Below, piece by piece: positions 34,736 through 46,485 of a stretch of DNA of 64,000 nucleotides (position 1 is the first letter of the stretch; the number at the start of each line of letters is the position of its first letter). The stretch comes from Zanthoxylum bungeanum (taxonomy: Eukaryota > Streptophyta > Magnoliopsida > Sapindales > Rutaceae). The notes beneath the pieces are model-generated. The model saw only the letters and a program-made list of their open reading frames with translations. It was not told the origin of the DNA and searched no databases. Made by a program: the position numbers and the translations under genes. The DNA is taken from assembly GCA_019454045.1 (NCBI GenBank), contig SKCR01032799.1:1-64000 (forward strand), given 5' to 3'.

Positions 34736-35003
34736 TAGAGCATCGACATCAGATACTTTTATTTTTCCTATTATTGATATCTCTTTAGCTTGTGAAGCTA
34801 TTATATCAAATTGGATTTTGGATTCTGCTTGTCCAATTCACATTTGCAATACGTTGCAGGTGCTGACGGGAAGTAGATGACTGGAATCTGGGGAGATACA
34901 GTTGCGGTTTGGAGTGGCGACTCTTGGATGCAGTTGCAGTGGGCATATGTGAGATTCCCTTACCCAGTGGGAGACTTTTGTTAAATGACTACTATTTTTT
35001 GCC

Positions 35004-36177
35004 ATGATGTGTGGCGAATATTATGTCCCTTTTGTATTAGATACTGAAGGTTATAATGTAAATATTAAGAATCGTTCTTTGTATTTATATTATAGTTGTA
35101 ATATTCAGATCCTTTGTTGTCCAAATGAGCATGATCATTACATATTGCGCACCTCTCAAGATATCTTTAATACTAGAATAAATAAACGTAAACTATCTGA
35201 TATAAATAATAATGAACTCTGGCACATGAGGTTAGGTCATATAGGCGTGAAACGCCTAACCCAATTGGTTAAGAATGGTTTGATACATGATCTCACCATT
35301 GAACCTTATCCAACTTGCGAATCTTATATTCGAGGTAAAATGACCAAAGCCTCATTTTCAGGTGTTGGACACCGAGCCAATGACTTGTTGGAACTCGTAC
35401 ATTCTGATGTATGTGGTCCCTTAAGTCAAATTGCTCACAGTGGCTTTTCTTACTTCGTCACCTTTACCTATGATCTGTCACGATACGGTTATGTCTATTT
35501 AATGAGACATAAATCAGAAACCTTTGAAAAGTTCAAAGAATTCCGAAATGAAGTTGAGAACAAACTGGTCAATATATTACATGCATATCTGATCGAGCTA
35601 TCGGCGTCGAGGTAAATATATGAGTGGATAGTTCACTGATTATTAAAGGAGAATAAGATTCTCGCTCAATATACTCCTCCTGGTACTCCGCAACACAATG
35701 GAGTATCTGAAAGGAAAAATCAGACTTTATTAGATATGGTCCGATCGATGTTGAGTTATATAGATTTACCCTATTATTTATGGGGTTATGCTTTTTTAAC
35801 TGTCGCACATCTTTTGAACAAGATTCCTTCCAAGGCTGTTCCGACGACTCCGTATGAGATATGGACCGGTAGGAAACCAAATCTTAGTTATATTAAGATT
35901 TGGGGGTGTCCTGCTTATGTCAGGATGGCTCAGCATGATAAGCTTTTGCCTCGAGGGCATAAGTTTAGGTTTGTTGGATATCCTTCAAATGCGAAAGGAT
36001 TTTTGTTCTATGATACCGAGCATCGAAATGTGTTCTGTAGCTCGCTTCACAAAATTTCTAGAAATAGAATTTTTGGTTGAAGATGGTTATCATAGACAGG
36101 TTGAACTTGATGAAGTACAACCTGGAACCAACGAACTAATGGAGGAACATATAGTTCAAGAAAATGGAAAACTTTAA
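35004..36177 (+). pseudogene. E6 copia GAG-pre-integrase and integrase
   Basis: The zinc-finger region reads LWHMRLGHIGVKRL, with the HHCC histidines. Of its cysteines, CESY replaces the expected second Cys by Tyr. The catalytic core has LVHSDVCGPLS (first Asp) and FTYDLSRYGYVYL; the second-Asp segment is scrambled by a frameshift near 35590-35620. The catalytic Glu lies in PQHNGVSERKNQTLLDMV (~35695). The later part has YLWGYAFLTVAHLLNKIPSK and TPYEIWTGRKPNLSYIKIWGC, common to copia integrases. Several frameshifts make it inactive. Confidence 0.88.
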
Positions 36178-36297
36178 CACACACTCCGTAGGTCACAAAG
36201 GGTATCCGGACCTCCTGAACGCTTGTATTTAATATAAGAAAAGAGTCTCAATGTTCTCTTATTAGAAGAGACTGACCCATTTACCTATAGAGAATCG

Positions 36298-37839
36298 ATG
36301 TTGGACATCGACTCCGTGAAGTGGCAAGACGCCATGAAATCCGAGATGGACTCAATGTATGAGAATCAAGTTTGGAACTTGGTTCCGCTTCCCGAAGGAA
36401 TTGTTCCTATCGGTTGTAAATGGATTTGCAAGAGGAAGCGAGGGCCCGATGGAAAGGTTGAAACCTTTAAGGCCCGACTGGTAGCTAAAGGTTACTCGCA
36501 GTGACCTAGAGTCAACTACGATGAAAATTTTTCTCTAGTTGCCATGCTGAAGTCCATCAGGATTTTGTTGTCAATTGTCGCATATCATGATTATGAGATT
36601 TGGCAAATGGATGTCAAAACGGCTTTTCTAAATGGATTTCTTGATGAAGAAATCTATATGGAACAACCGGAAGGTTTTGCATCCCGCGAGAACTCGGGCA
36701 TGGTATGTAAGCTGAAGAAGTCCATTTATGGACTTAAACAGGCTTCACGAAGTTGGAATCTTCGATTGGACAAGATAATCAAATTGTCTGGTTTTCTCAA
36801 GAATTCGGAAGAATCTTGTGTGTATCAGAAGGCAAGTGGAGTATGGTGATATTTTTATTCTCTATGTTGACGACATCCTTATCATTGGGAATGATATTGG
36901 GATGATGCAATGCATCAAAGCTTACTCTGTAAGAATTTCTCCAGGAAGGACTGGTGAAGCTTCTTATGTCTTGGGCATAAAATTCTATAGGGATTGAGAA
37001 ATGAAGCTTATTGGGTTATCTCAATCAATGTATATAGATAAGATCTTAGAAGGGTATAATTTTCTTAACTGTAAGACAGCAAACATACCGTTCAGACATG
37101 GCTTACATCTTTCGAAGAAGATGTGTCCGCAAACAGAAAATGAGAAGATTAGAATGTCTAATCAACCTTATGCTTCTTGTTTGGGCAGCATCATGTATGT
37201 CATGTTATGTATTAGGCCTGATATCAGCTTCGCAGTTAGTGTGACGAGCAGATATCAGTCCAATCCAGGAAATGACCATTGGATGGCCATCAAACATATC
37301 CTAAAGTATCTTAAAGGTACTAAGGATAAGTTTATTATTTATGGAGGAAACAAACTGCAAGTTAATAGGTATACGGATTCTGATTTCCAATCGGATCCTG
37401 ATGATAGAAGTCTACATCGGGATTCGTGTTTACCCTTAACGGTGGTGCAGTTTGTTGGAAGAGTTCCAAATAGTGGTCAACAGCTAATTCCACCACAGAG
37501 GAGGAATATATTGCAGCTTCAAAAGCTGCAAAGGAAGCTGTATGGGTTAGGAACTTTATCACAGAATTGGAAGTAGTCCCAAGTATCGAGAATCCGATTC
37601 CGTTATACTGTGATAATACTGGAGCCATTGCAAAAGCAAGGGAACCAAGGGCGCATCAGAAGTCGAAGCATATGGAACGAAAGTACCATATCATTCGAGA
37701 GATTGTGTCGCGAGGGGACATTATCGTGTGCAAGGTACCAAGTGAAGATAATGTAGCAGACCCGCTTACGAAGGCCATACCTCCGAAGTTATTTGATAAA
37801 CATGTGGAGTCGATGGGTATTAGATACAATCGATATTAG
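36298..37839 (+). pseudogene. E6 copia reverse transcriptase and RNase H
   Basis: RT starts with WQDAMKSEMDSMYENQVWNLV and KWICKRKRGPDGKVETFKARL; a TGA breaks the frame after AKGYSQ. The first catalytic Asp is in WQMDVKTAFLNGFLDEEIYM, and YGLKQASRSWNLRLD follows. The YVDD box lies near 36862 (LYVDDILIIGND). After KHILKYLKGTKD comes RNase H: YTDSDFQSDPDDRSLHRDS, ENPIPLYCDNTGAIAKAREP, and the terminal VPSEDNVADPLTKAIPPKLF. At least three further frame breaks are present. The gene ends at 37839, just before the polypurine tract. Confidence 0.9.
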
Positions 37840-37850
37840 CACTAGAGTAA

Positions 37851-37861
37851 GTGGGAGATTT
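37851..37861 (+). other. E6 polypurine tract
   Basis: GTGGGAGATTT directly before the 3' LTR TGTTAG; typical copia tract. Confidence 0.75.
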
Positions 37862-40262
37862 TGTTAGGGTTGGTGCTCCGAGCACCAATTTTATTATGTA
37901 TTTCTATGTAAATATTAATGTAACGTTTTATTATGAATAAAATGAACAGTTTCTTTTATATAACTTCTTCTTTAATATAGTAAAGACATAACCGACCTTA
38001 GAATGATTAGTTATACTGTTGTAAAAGCGTCGTAACTGACATTGAGTTGTATCATGATGTTGTCATTCTTAGACAGTTCCTGGTCAAAGTTTACACTACT
38101 TGGTCAGTAAAGTAAACCCGTAGAGACTGGTACATGTCGTATATTGGAATCTTGGATTCCGATGGTTTCTCAGTGAACTACGAGTCTTTGAGACTCGTAT
38201 AGATGTGTAGGTTTTTATAGCGGATAAACACTGAATGACTCACTGAAGATTCTTAATGGATGGTACACCAACGTCAGTAAGAATCTTCTCGGGTTGAGTG
38301 AGCATAATGATTCTTTGACTTGAGATACCACTGTGGATATCTGAGTTATCCTCCACACTTAGATGGCAGTCACGTCACCGATCTATTTAGATCAGACCTC
38401 AGCCTGTTCGTTGGGTGTGGACCGATGCTCAAGATATCCTGTGTGTATCAAGATATGATCCGTCAGCTCTGTGTACAGAGTATAGGTATTCAATATGGTA
38501 TTAGCAATTTGTTAAATCCATAGGCCCGTGATACACTTTAGAAATTAGTTCTAAGTTTTATTTGAGGGATTGCTAATAGAAACGTCGACGTGATTATATC
38601 TATAGAGATTTGACGTTTCTATCTATATCTCTGGATTAATCCGGATACCTGTGACGGAGGGATTATACGTTTGCAGTGACCTCGACCTGTATGATTCAGT
38701 GAGTTTATCTGTGTTCGTCATAATTTACGGGTGGGTGAATTATGGACACGTAATTTGATTTCGTGACGGATATGCCTGAATCTAGAGAGTATCACTAATG
38801 AAATTTACTCGTAGAGCACTAGGGCAACTGTTATGAATAATACTGATTATTTATAATTCGTTTAATGGTTAAACGGAAAATACATGCAATCGGGACCTAG
38901 CGGTCATTTCCGAATTACTGTGTATTTGTATTTAATATTTGGTATTATTAAATACACATTAAATAAAATATCAAATTGCGATATTTGAATTATATCATTA
39001 ATATATACATTTGAGATATTTATTGTAAATATAATACATATATTTAAGATATTTAAATTTATAATTAATTATTTAATTATTAAATAATTAAATTAATTAT
39101 AAAATAATATATTAGTAATGATATCAACTTTATGTGTTTGGAAATGGCAAATTATCATTGGCACACATTGTAGCTAACTTTATTAAGGTGAAAGTTATCT
39201 TTAATTTTGTTAAATTGTGGACCAATTATTTTTCAACAAAAATGAATTAATTGTTGATTATTTTTGGCAAGTAAAATTCGGCCAAAGTGTATTCCATATA
39301 TCAAAATTATTTTGATTCATTTTTTACACTTACACAAGTTAAACAAAAATTACAAAAGAGAGTTGAAAGCATTTGGTTGGAAAAGAAAAGAAAAGAAATC
39401 AAAGCAAAACTTGGATTTTGTAAGTTATTTCACTTCTTCTTCTTCATGAAAATTATTTCGATATTTCTTAGCTTCAATGGTGATGTTAAGATCATGCCTC
39501 TACTCTTTTAGTTTGTAATTAAATTTGTTGGATACTTTTTTGATGTGTTTAAGCCTGTAGAATTAATTTATTTGCTTATTAATGTAATTAAGCTTAATAA
39601 ATTAATTAGAAAATTAAAGTTGCTATTCTAGAGTTAATTAGCCATTCATAATTAGCCTAGAATTGTTCTTGATTAATTTCATGATGGTGAGAATTAATTG
39701 GTGTAGTAATTTGAAGATTAAAGTATTGAATTTTATTAATTTAGTGTAAATTGCCCAGTAATTTATGAAATTAGGGTTCTTAACCCACTCAAATTTTGGG
39801 GCTTTTCATATATAAGCTTTAATTTGATGTATATTAGATGCATGTAAAATTTGGGATTAATTGGATTTGATCTTGATATGTTTTGAATAAATTGTGCCAA
39901 ATTACAATTAATTAAAATTCTGGGCTATTTTGTAAATTCCAGAAAAATCTGGGCAGTGGCGTAAATCTGGAAAATTTTTCTGGTTTTGTAACAAACTTGT
40001 AAAAATTATTTTGAGATTAATTTGGAATTAATTAAATATATAATTGACATATTTAAAACTAAAATAATTAATTTGCAAAAGTTTGGGGTAATTTTGTAAT
40101 TAAAAGAAATATGACTTCTTAGGTTATATTTCATAATTTAAGTATTGGTTAATTAAATAAATAAGTTTATTTAATTGTTCCAAGAAAAATTTTTGAAATC
40201 GGAGAAATCGTTTTTCCGCGTTCCGCTGCGCTAACCTTGTAATTCCCAATAAAACCTCAATA
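37862..40262 (+). repeat. E6 3' LTR
   Basis: 2401 bp, the same length as the 5' LTR with scattered differences; the terminal CAACA has become CAATA. Confidence 0.92.
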
Positions 40263-41374
40263 GGGCCAACCACATATAACATGCTCTTATGACAGAATTG
40301 GATACACGGAAACCGATGCATTCCTTCATCTCTTCATCAATGCCTAGTTTTCAGGAACCAGAGAGACGAAGTGGAAATAGTACATGCCGATAACAAGTCT
40401 TTTCGCTGTAGAGACAAATTCGACAGAATACTTTATGTACGAAGGAAATTACGGGCCGACCAGAGTTCTGACTGAATGGGAAAATTCAGCCATAGTGGCT
40501 CAAAACGACGAGCCATACCCCGCAAATCTGTTAAATAATTTGTTCGCACAAACAAGGCCAACCACAGTGGTCTTTGGAGAGCCAACACACAACAATTCAA
40601 ATGAAGAAGAACAAGCAGAGTAAAGAACAAGCCGCATTCGCGGCCACCAGGGCCAACTTAATGGCCTATGTAGCGGAACGAGAAGATGAAGCTGAAGCTC
40701 AGGCCGATATTTCGGTCTTAAAGGATAAATTGTTACCACACCAGACAGAAGACAGAGTGAGAGAGGCGTGCGGGGTAGATTGTTTGATGGAAGGGAGTCC
40801 CAAGAGTGAACAACGAATGGAAGAAGAAGAATACGCTCTGAGTGGGTGGCATAAGGCGAGCATCACAATGGTACAGGATATATTGGATGAGGTAAACCTG
40901 GGAAGTGAGGACGATAGACGTATTACCTACATTAGCAAGGAACTAGAGGCCCAGGTACGCGAAAAATTGATTCATTTGTTACAAAATACAAAGATTATTT
41001 TGCTTGGGACTATAATGAAATGTCTGGTTTAGACAGAACATTAGTGGAACATATGTTGCCAATCATGTCAAACCATAAACCGTATAAACAACCTCCCCGG
41101 AGGTTTACACCCAACGTCATGCCTGACATTAAGAAGGAGGTCGAACACCTTTTGGACTCGAAATTCATCAGGACGATCAGATACGTGAAATGGTTGTCAA
41201 ATATTATCCTTATCACGAAAAAGAATGGAAAGCTAAGAATATACGTAGATTTTAGGAATTTAAACTTGGCCACACCAAAAGATCAATACCCAATGCCGAT
41301 AGTAGATTCCCTAGTAGACTCCACAGCGGGGTATCATGTGTATTCTTTTATGGATGGGTACGAGGGATATAATC
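40263..41374 (+). pseudogene. E4 protease C-terminal part, connector and RT N-terminal part
   Basis: E4 resumes at GGGCCAACC, matching E3 15155. Protease C-terminal half: a TGA interrupts where E3 has LLGRDW; WIHGNRCIPSSLHQCLVF follows. The connector frame (40574-41032) matches E3 15491-15886. The RT start (41020) reads MSGLDRTLVEHMLPIM, PPRRFTPNVMPDIKKEVEHL and KKNGKLRIYVDFRNLNLATP, and stops at SFMDGYEGYN. The breakpoint sequence TATAATC (41368-41374) corresponds to two sites in E3. Confidence 0.87.
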
Positions 41375-41632
41375 AGAGAGTCATGGCTAAATCGTTCAGA
41401 AAAGGCGAATTAGGGTGGAAAACTATATTGCCACTTGGTGCCAAAGATTCGGCATATGGAAAATGGTTGCCTAATTAGGAAAGTCCATTCGAGATAAAAA
41501 GCGTATTGTTAAACGGGGCCTATCATTTAAAAAATTTGAATGGAAAAGTGTATGTTATGGCGATAAACGGTAAATACTTGAAAAAATATGTGCCTTCATT
41601 AAGGGAACACAAGAACGCAATGTCTTTGTAAT
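41375..41632 (+). pseudogene. E4 integrase C-terminal tail fused to RT
   Basis: Immediately after GYN the frame continues as RVMAKSFRKGELGWKTILPL, equivalent to E3 integrase C-terminus at 18745 onward. The junction is in frame. A TAG follows at 41476 and the remainder (HLKNLNGKVYVMAINGKYL) is readable to about 41632. No catalytic domain remains. Confidence 0.85.
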
Positions 41633-42465
41633 AAGGACAAAACTAAGAAATAAAAGAATGTATTTTCATTAATACATGACAAAGACGTCATCAAAAGTAC
41701 AACGTCTGGACGATGAAACGTCCTATATAATTATTGGCCGACCGAAGATCGCTAAAGCTCGTCAGGCGAATCTATCAAAAGTGAGAACGTCTCCCCCAGG
41801 TTCGGCCACTCTCTCCGCATCTCAGCATCGGCCCTCACTAGATCGGCCATGCCTTTTTCAAAATCAACTCGGGCCAGATCCCTGAACTCGGCCATGATAA
41901 AATTGGCCTCAGCTACCAGAGAGGCAAGCCCCCTCTTCTTGGCATCTCTCCTCATGCTGCTTTCCTCTATTTGGCGCTGGATATCTTGTATTTGTCGCTC
42001 TAGGTCCAGCAGCAAAGACTCATCGATAACCATTTCGTGTGTAGATTCTCTTATAGCTTGCCAAAGGTTATCAATGGTGACTTGAAGCCTGTCCTTTTTG
42101 ACTATTGAAGCGCGCAACCCGGCCTTCTGACTATATGTGGTCCAATAACGATAAATAAAGGTCGAGATCTTGCTTTGCAGGTCTTGGAGTGAGAGTCGGC
42201 TTTCTGCTGAAATAGGCAAAACGGGCAGACCCAGCAGTCGGTCTAACTCGGAGGAAGCTTTTTCCAACTTAAGCATATTCTCTGGCAGGGCAGCTTGGCT
42301 GATGTCATTTGTCATAAGCGATGCATATTGACTGAGAACCTCATGAAGGGCCTCCAAGTCCGAGGTAGCCTGGGCCGGAGATAAATGAGGTAAGGAAGAA
42401 ACAGAAGGTAACTGGTCTAGATCGCTCAAAATGACATTGAACGATTGCAAAAATTGATCTGACGT

Positions 42466-42542
42466 CTGATTACAAAAAGCCAAAGTTAGTAAATCAAACC
42501 AGAATAGACGAAGAAGAGAGAACATAAGGAGAAATCACTTAC
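42466..42542 (-). other. Intron 2 of E4 antisense PMD gene
   Basis: 77 bp. Donor GAAATT|GTAAGTGA (strong consensus), perfect TACTAAC branch motif about 30 bases before the acceptor TTGTAATCAG|ACGTC. Joins RRCEI to TSDQFLQS in phase 0. Confidence 0.8.
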
Positions 42543-43576
42543 AATTTCGCACCGACGAGCAGAACTAGACGGCTCAGGGGTTTCCAGTGGCAACACCGGT
42601 TCTTCCCTAGGCGATTGGACTGAGAGACTGGGAGATGATGCCCGAAGAGGAGAGGAAATAGGGGCCGGAGACGATGGCCGTTCATAAGTAGCAAATGTTT
42701 GAATTAAAGAAACAAGAGCTTCCAACCGAAGAATTGGAGACTGAGGAGCCGAAGATGACTGCTGGGCAAACACAGAAAGTTCAAGCGCCAAAGGTACATG
42801 AGACATCGCCCAAGGCGGGAAGGGCGGAAGAGCCGAGGAAGATGGCTGTCCAGAGGCCGAAGTTAGTTGCACCAAAGGGACATGAGATGCCGCCCGAGGA
42901 GGAGATGATTGTTGCGGCATAGCTGCCAGCTGAGCCACTATAGAAGAATCAGAATCGGAAGAGTCAGAAACATGAATGACATCCATCTATTCATAAATGC
43001 GACGAAGTATATTGTCTTTATACATAGATCGAGCTTCTTCTAATGACTCCAATTCGGCCAAACTATAAAGTCCTTCTACATCCCTATAACCCCCCTTAAG
43101 CTCTACATCTCTATAACTCCCCTAAGCCTTATGTCGGTCATTCTACGTACTAAGGGGTAAAGCGGTTTGAGATGACGCCAAAGAGGCCCGTCATCCGGCC
43201 AAATAGGTTCTAACACATCAGGCTCGTCATCCGAATCCTGCATAATTGGTTCAGGATCATCCAAAGAGTGGCATTCAAATAACATATGGTCTCTTGGAAT
43301 TTCCTTAATACGTGGACGCGAATGGCCGAATTCTATACATAGCTCCGTACCTTGGGGGTCAACTCCGGACGAAGCACCGGTATCAGCTGTCTCGCCCTCT
43401 TCTAGCGGTTGTTCCATGATTGGAGCCTCGAATGCTTCGTCGTCGTCCAATGGAAGTTGAACAATCGCCACTACGGTAGGTTCAACCTCATTAGGTGGAC
43501 CTTCAACTATGGGAGCTGCGGGCCCCGGAGTTTGGGTCGTTTCGAGAATGACAGAAGGCGGCCCCGTCCTAAGCAC

Positions 43577-43652
43577 CTGGATAAGATACAAAACTTAGTC
43601 CCAAATTATATTTTAGCCCGGTACGCAAGAGGAACATGGTTTCAGATTGTAC
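43577..43652 (-). other. Intron 1 of E4 antisense PMD gene
   Basis: 76 bp. Donor GCTAAG|GTACAATC, branch-like GACTAAG, acceptor CTTATCCAG|GTGCTT. Joins VCRAK to VLRTG in phase 0, as in E3. Confidence 0.75.
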
Positions 43653-45642
43653 CTTAGCACGACATACGAGAGGCACATCTGAATCGGAGCTATGACTGGG
43701 GGAAGGCTGTTTCCATTTGGCCTGTTTAGTTTTCTTCTGTTTGGTTGTCTCAATTGGTTTCTTCGACCCCGTTGACTCCGAGGATTTGGAAGAAAAGAGA
43801 TGGTAGAAAATACCCGCATATAGGGCAAAGAAAAGAGCCTCTCCCGGCCAGCTGGCCAAAAATGGACAAAAGAGAATGGACCGATGTGCAAGGGGAAAAT
43901 GAGGTTGCGACAAAGGAGGATAGCAAAGAACGGGTCTCTGATAAACTTTGATCTATATTTGAGATCGAAAGAACTCTAAAACGGTCGGATGAAGCAGAAC
44001 GTGTGTGGAAAAATGGAAGAGGCCATCATTGAACGAGACCAAACTAACGGGCAGTGAAGTTGGGCGAATAAACCTCCACTCCGGCTTTGCCGTTGCCCCG
44101 GTTAGGATGTCATGAATCAAATCGTGGCTACATAAAAACTTGCACCATATGCGATGACTTGATTCGTCCTCTTCCGACTCAGGGATGTCATGGATAAAAG
44201 AATGACTGTCGCCCTGGGAAAAAGGAAAGAAAGAAAGAACCCGAGAAAATGATATAGAAATATTCAAAAACAGCGCTAGGGAGGAGAGAAGTTGGCCGAA
44301 GTTGGTCAAACAAAAGACCAGCACAAGGATAAGAATGATTTGACTCGATTGAGCCGAAGAAAGGGAAGTGGGCTCTAAGCCAAAGCTGGACGAGCCATAG
44401 AGGGCCAGAGGCGATTGACGAAGCCCCTGACCGAAGTTTTTTTGGAGGACGGCCAACTCTCGATAAATGGCGGCCAACAAAAGAATGTCAGGTCCAAACG
44501 ACGACCATTGGCAAGGTTAGAAGAGATGAGGAGGTAACCCACCACGGGTTTCTGGCTTGGCGCGCAAATGATGTACTTGCAAAGCCAATAATGAATGAAG
44601 ACCGTACGCTCCAATAGTGAGACCGGGCCGGCTGATTTAGAAAATGCACGAAGGAAAGCAGAATATGACGAGATGGACGAAGAGTCCATTGAAGGATGGG
44701 GAAAAGCGAAAAGTTATACATGTCGAAATAGTTGTCCCTAGAGAGGCCAACCCAGTCAGAGCGCCGATATCGCGAAGAGTAACGGTGAAGGGACCAGCAG
44801 GAAAGATGAAGACATTATATTCAGAGGACCAGAATAGTAGTGAGGTATGAAACAGGTTTCGGTCGAAAGAGGGCAAAGCCAATAAGAGTTCGATAAGAGA
44901 AATGAAGCCATGTTCCTCAAGAAAGGTACGAGTATCTTCATGCAATAGCATACGTTGTAACACGGTCTCAAATGAGGAATCGTGTTTAGGCCATGTGCGG
45001 ATATGATTAGATTGAGCCAATGGAGAAACATTTAGTGGCTTTGAAAAAAGGGAGACCAGAAGTAGAAGGAAACAGTTCAGCCAACGGGGCCGTGGTGATG
45101 GTATTGTCATCGACAAAGATGGGGCCTAGAGTGCATTGGCCGTAGTTTTCATTGAGGAAATGAACACCAAAAGCACTCATAGATGAGTCACCCAATGCCA
45201 TTTAATAGTCACCAAAAGTTGAAGAGCTGTTTTTGGGGGTAGAAAAAGAAGACGCCATTAATGCTGGAATACAAAGACGAAAGGCTCAACCTGGGACAAA
45301 TACCGCAACCCGAATTGTCGAAGAATGGAAACGGCAGGAAAATGAAAAGGATGAAGAATCGCCCTAGACAGGTGTTGGGATACGATTCGATGTAAAGGTG
45401 ACGTATGACGAAAGGAGACACCGAAATGACGTGAAAAACGGCTTGTAAATAGGCGTAATGATGAAACGTGTTGGGAAAGGTCGCGCATTTATTGAAGAAG
45501 TGATGGGCTCGCATGGGGAACACAAAGGGCGACCCAACAAACAATGGGGCGAAGACTTGTAGGCCGACGTCTATCACCATGATATGAAGAAATTCACCTC
45601 CATTTCATTTCCAATTCAATCAAGGTGAATTTGGGGGATAAT

Positions 45643-46194
45643 TATTGACAAAACAAAGTCACCATAGAGCGAAATCGCCCTAGAGCGAAGGAGTAAAGGA
45701 CAAAGACAAGTAGGGCAACGAAGGGAAGAACGATCGGAGCAATCACCAGATGACACAGCGATTAGAACAACAAAGGACTCAGAATGACCGAAACAGAGAT
45801 TAGAACGACAAATGACTCAGGACGATCGAACACATGCTGCAGTTGATCCCACTATTACAACATTTAGACATTTCCCCCCACGATCAGGTGGTTATGGCGC
45901 ACAACTCAACATTGGAGGCATGACCCAACAGTTGCAAGGAAGTTATGAGCCGAACCCGTCCGAGCAATTTACAAATTCCACTATAAAAGGCTCACTCATG
46001 TGAAGATTTGAGCCCCCGATCAAATGAAGACTCAAACCAGCATATTATTTTTTATTTCGTAGTTTTAGAATCTGTAATTTGTGTGTTTGTACCCCTTGAA
46101 TGCTTATTCACTTAATCAAACACCTCTTGCTGGGACTTTGTCTCAGGAGGTTTGAATCTTACACGTTTTCTACAGGCAGAAAATTGCGCAAACA
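45643..46194 (+). repeat. E4 3' LTR
   Basis: 552 bp; its first dinucleotide has mutated (TATTGAC for TGTTGAC). Longer than the 5' LTR through an internal near-duplicate 'gattagaac(a/g)acaaa(g/t)gactcag' segment and other indels. Preceded by AATTTGGGGGATAAT. Same orientation as RPS11 downstream. Confidence 0.87.
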
Positions 46195-46393
46195 AATATT
46201 AAAGAAATAATTTAGAAAAATGTGTAACAAGATTGTAGTAAAAAGGAGTAAGTATACGACTAGTCGTGTACTTTCTTTATGTGAATCGATGTCGGGCAAC
46301 GGACTAAACAAATAGTGCGACCAGTCGTTTTAATTCTGATTTCCACTTTCAGATAGGGCATTTTGGTAATCGTGTCGTATTAGGGATTCCCGT

Positions 46394-46433
46394 TATAAAA
46401 CCTCGCTTACAAGCTCCGCTTAAATTAGGGTTT
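46394..46433 (+). promoter_or_regulatory. RPS11 core promoter: TATA box and telo-box
   Basis: TATAAAA at 46394-46400 and TTAGGGTTT at 46425-46433 (reverse of the AAACCCTAA telo-box typical of plant ribosomal protein genes). The ATG is 53 bases after the telo-box. Confidence 0.75.
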
Positions 46434-46485
46434 CTGTATTGTGCAAGTATCATTCGTCGTCGCGTGTTCATCTTCAACCCCAGCC

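Larger units (their letters stand above)
30713..40262 (+). mobile_element. E6, Ty1/copia retrotransposon
   Basis: A 9.55-kb copia element in the E4 protease. LTRs are 2401 bp each (30713-33113, 37862-40262). The order gag, GAG-pre-integrase, integrase, RT, RNase H, with integrase before RT, defines copia. The flanks are AGGCA and GGGCC; E3 has GGGCC at the empty site, so the left copy of a 5-bp duplication seems to have mutated at two positions. Frameshifts and stops inactivate all genes. I do not assign a lineage within copia. Confidence 0.92.
41752..45258 (-). pseudogene. Antisense PMD gene carried by E4
   Basis: Homologue of the E3 antisense gene, same position and strand. It starts MASSFSTPKNSSS at 45258; an early in-frame TAA follows DY. 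PMD core: FWSSEYNVFIFPAGPFTVTL, LRDIGALTGLASLG (~44800), HYWLCKYIICAPSQKPVVG (~44570), ANGRRLDL (~44490) and WCKFLCSHDLIHDILTG (~44130). Then SHSSDSDVPLVCRAK, intron 1, an acidic region (IVQLPLDDDEAFEAP), SLAELESLEEARS-like sequence, DSSDSDSSI and a Ser/Pro-rich segment (~42950-42550). Intron 2 precedes an open 3' exon with a helical, Leu-heptad-like tail (ESLLLDLERQIQDIQRQIEE) ending ...LIDSPDEL at 41752. Frameshifts and stops break the PMD part. Similarity to E3 runs from the start through the C-terminal tail. Confidence 0.85.
25042..46194 (+). mobile_element. E4, defective Tat-type relative of E3 with nested insertions
   Basis: A second plus-strand member of the E3 family. 5' LTR 463 bp and 3' LTR 552 bp; flanks GATAT (25037-25041) and AATAT (46195-46199), a 5-bp duplication with one change. 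It carries decayed gag, protease, an RT fragment fused to the integrase tail, and the antisense PMD gene. Without E5 (2.06 kb) and E6 (9.55 kb) it is about 9.5 kb. RT core, both RNase H and most of integrase are deleted, so it could only have moved, if at all, with proteins from another copy. Confidence 0.9.
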
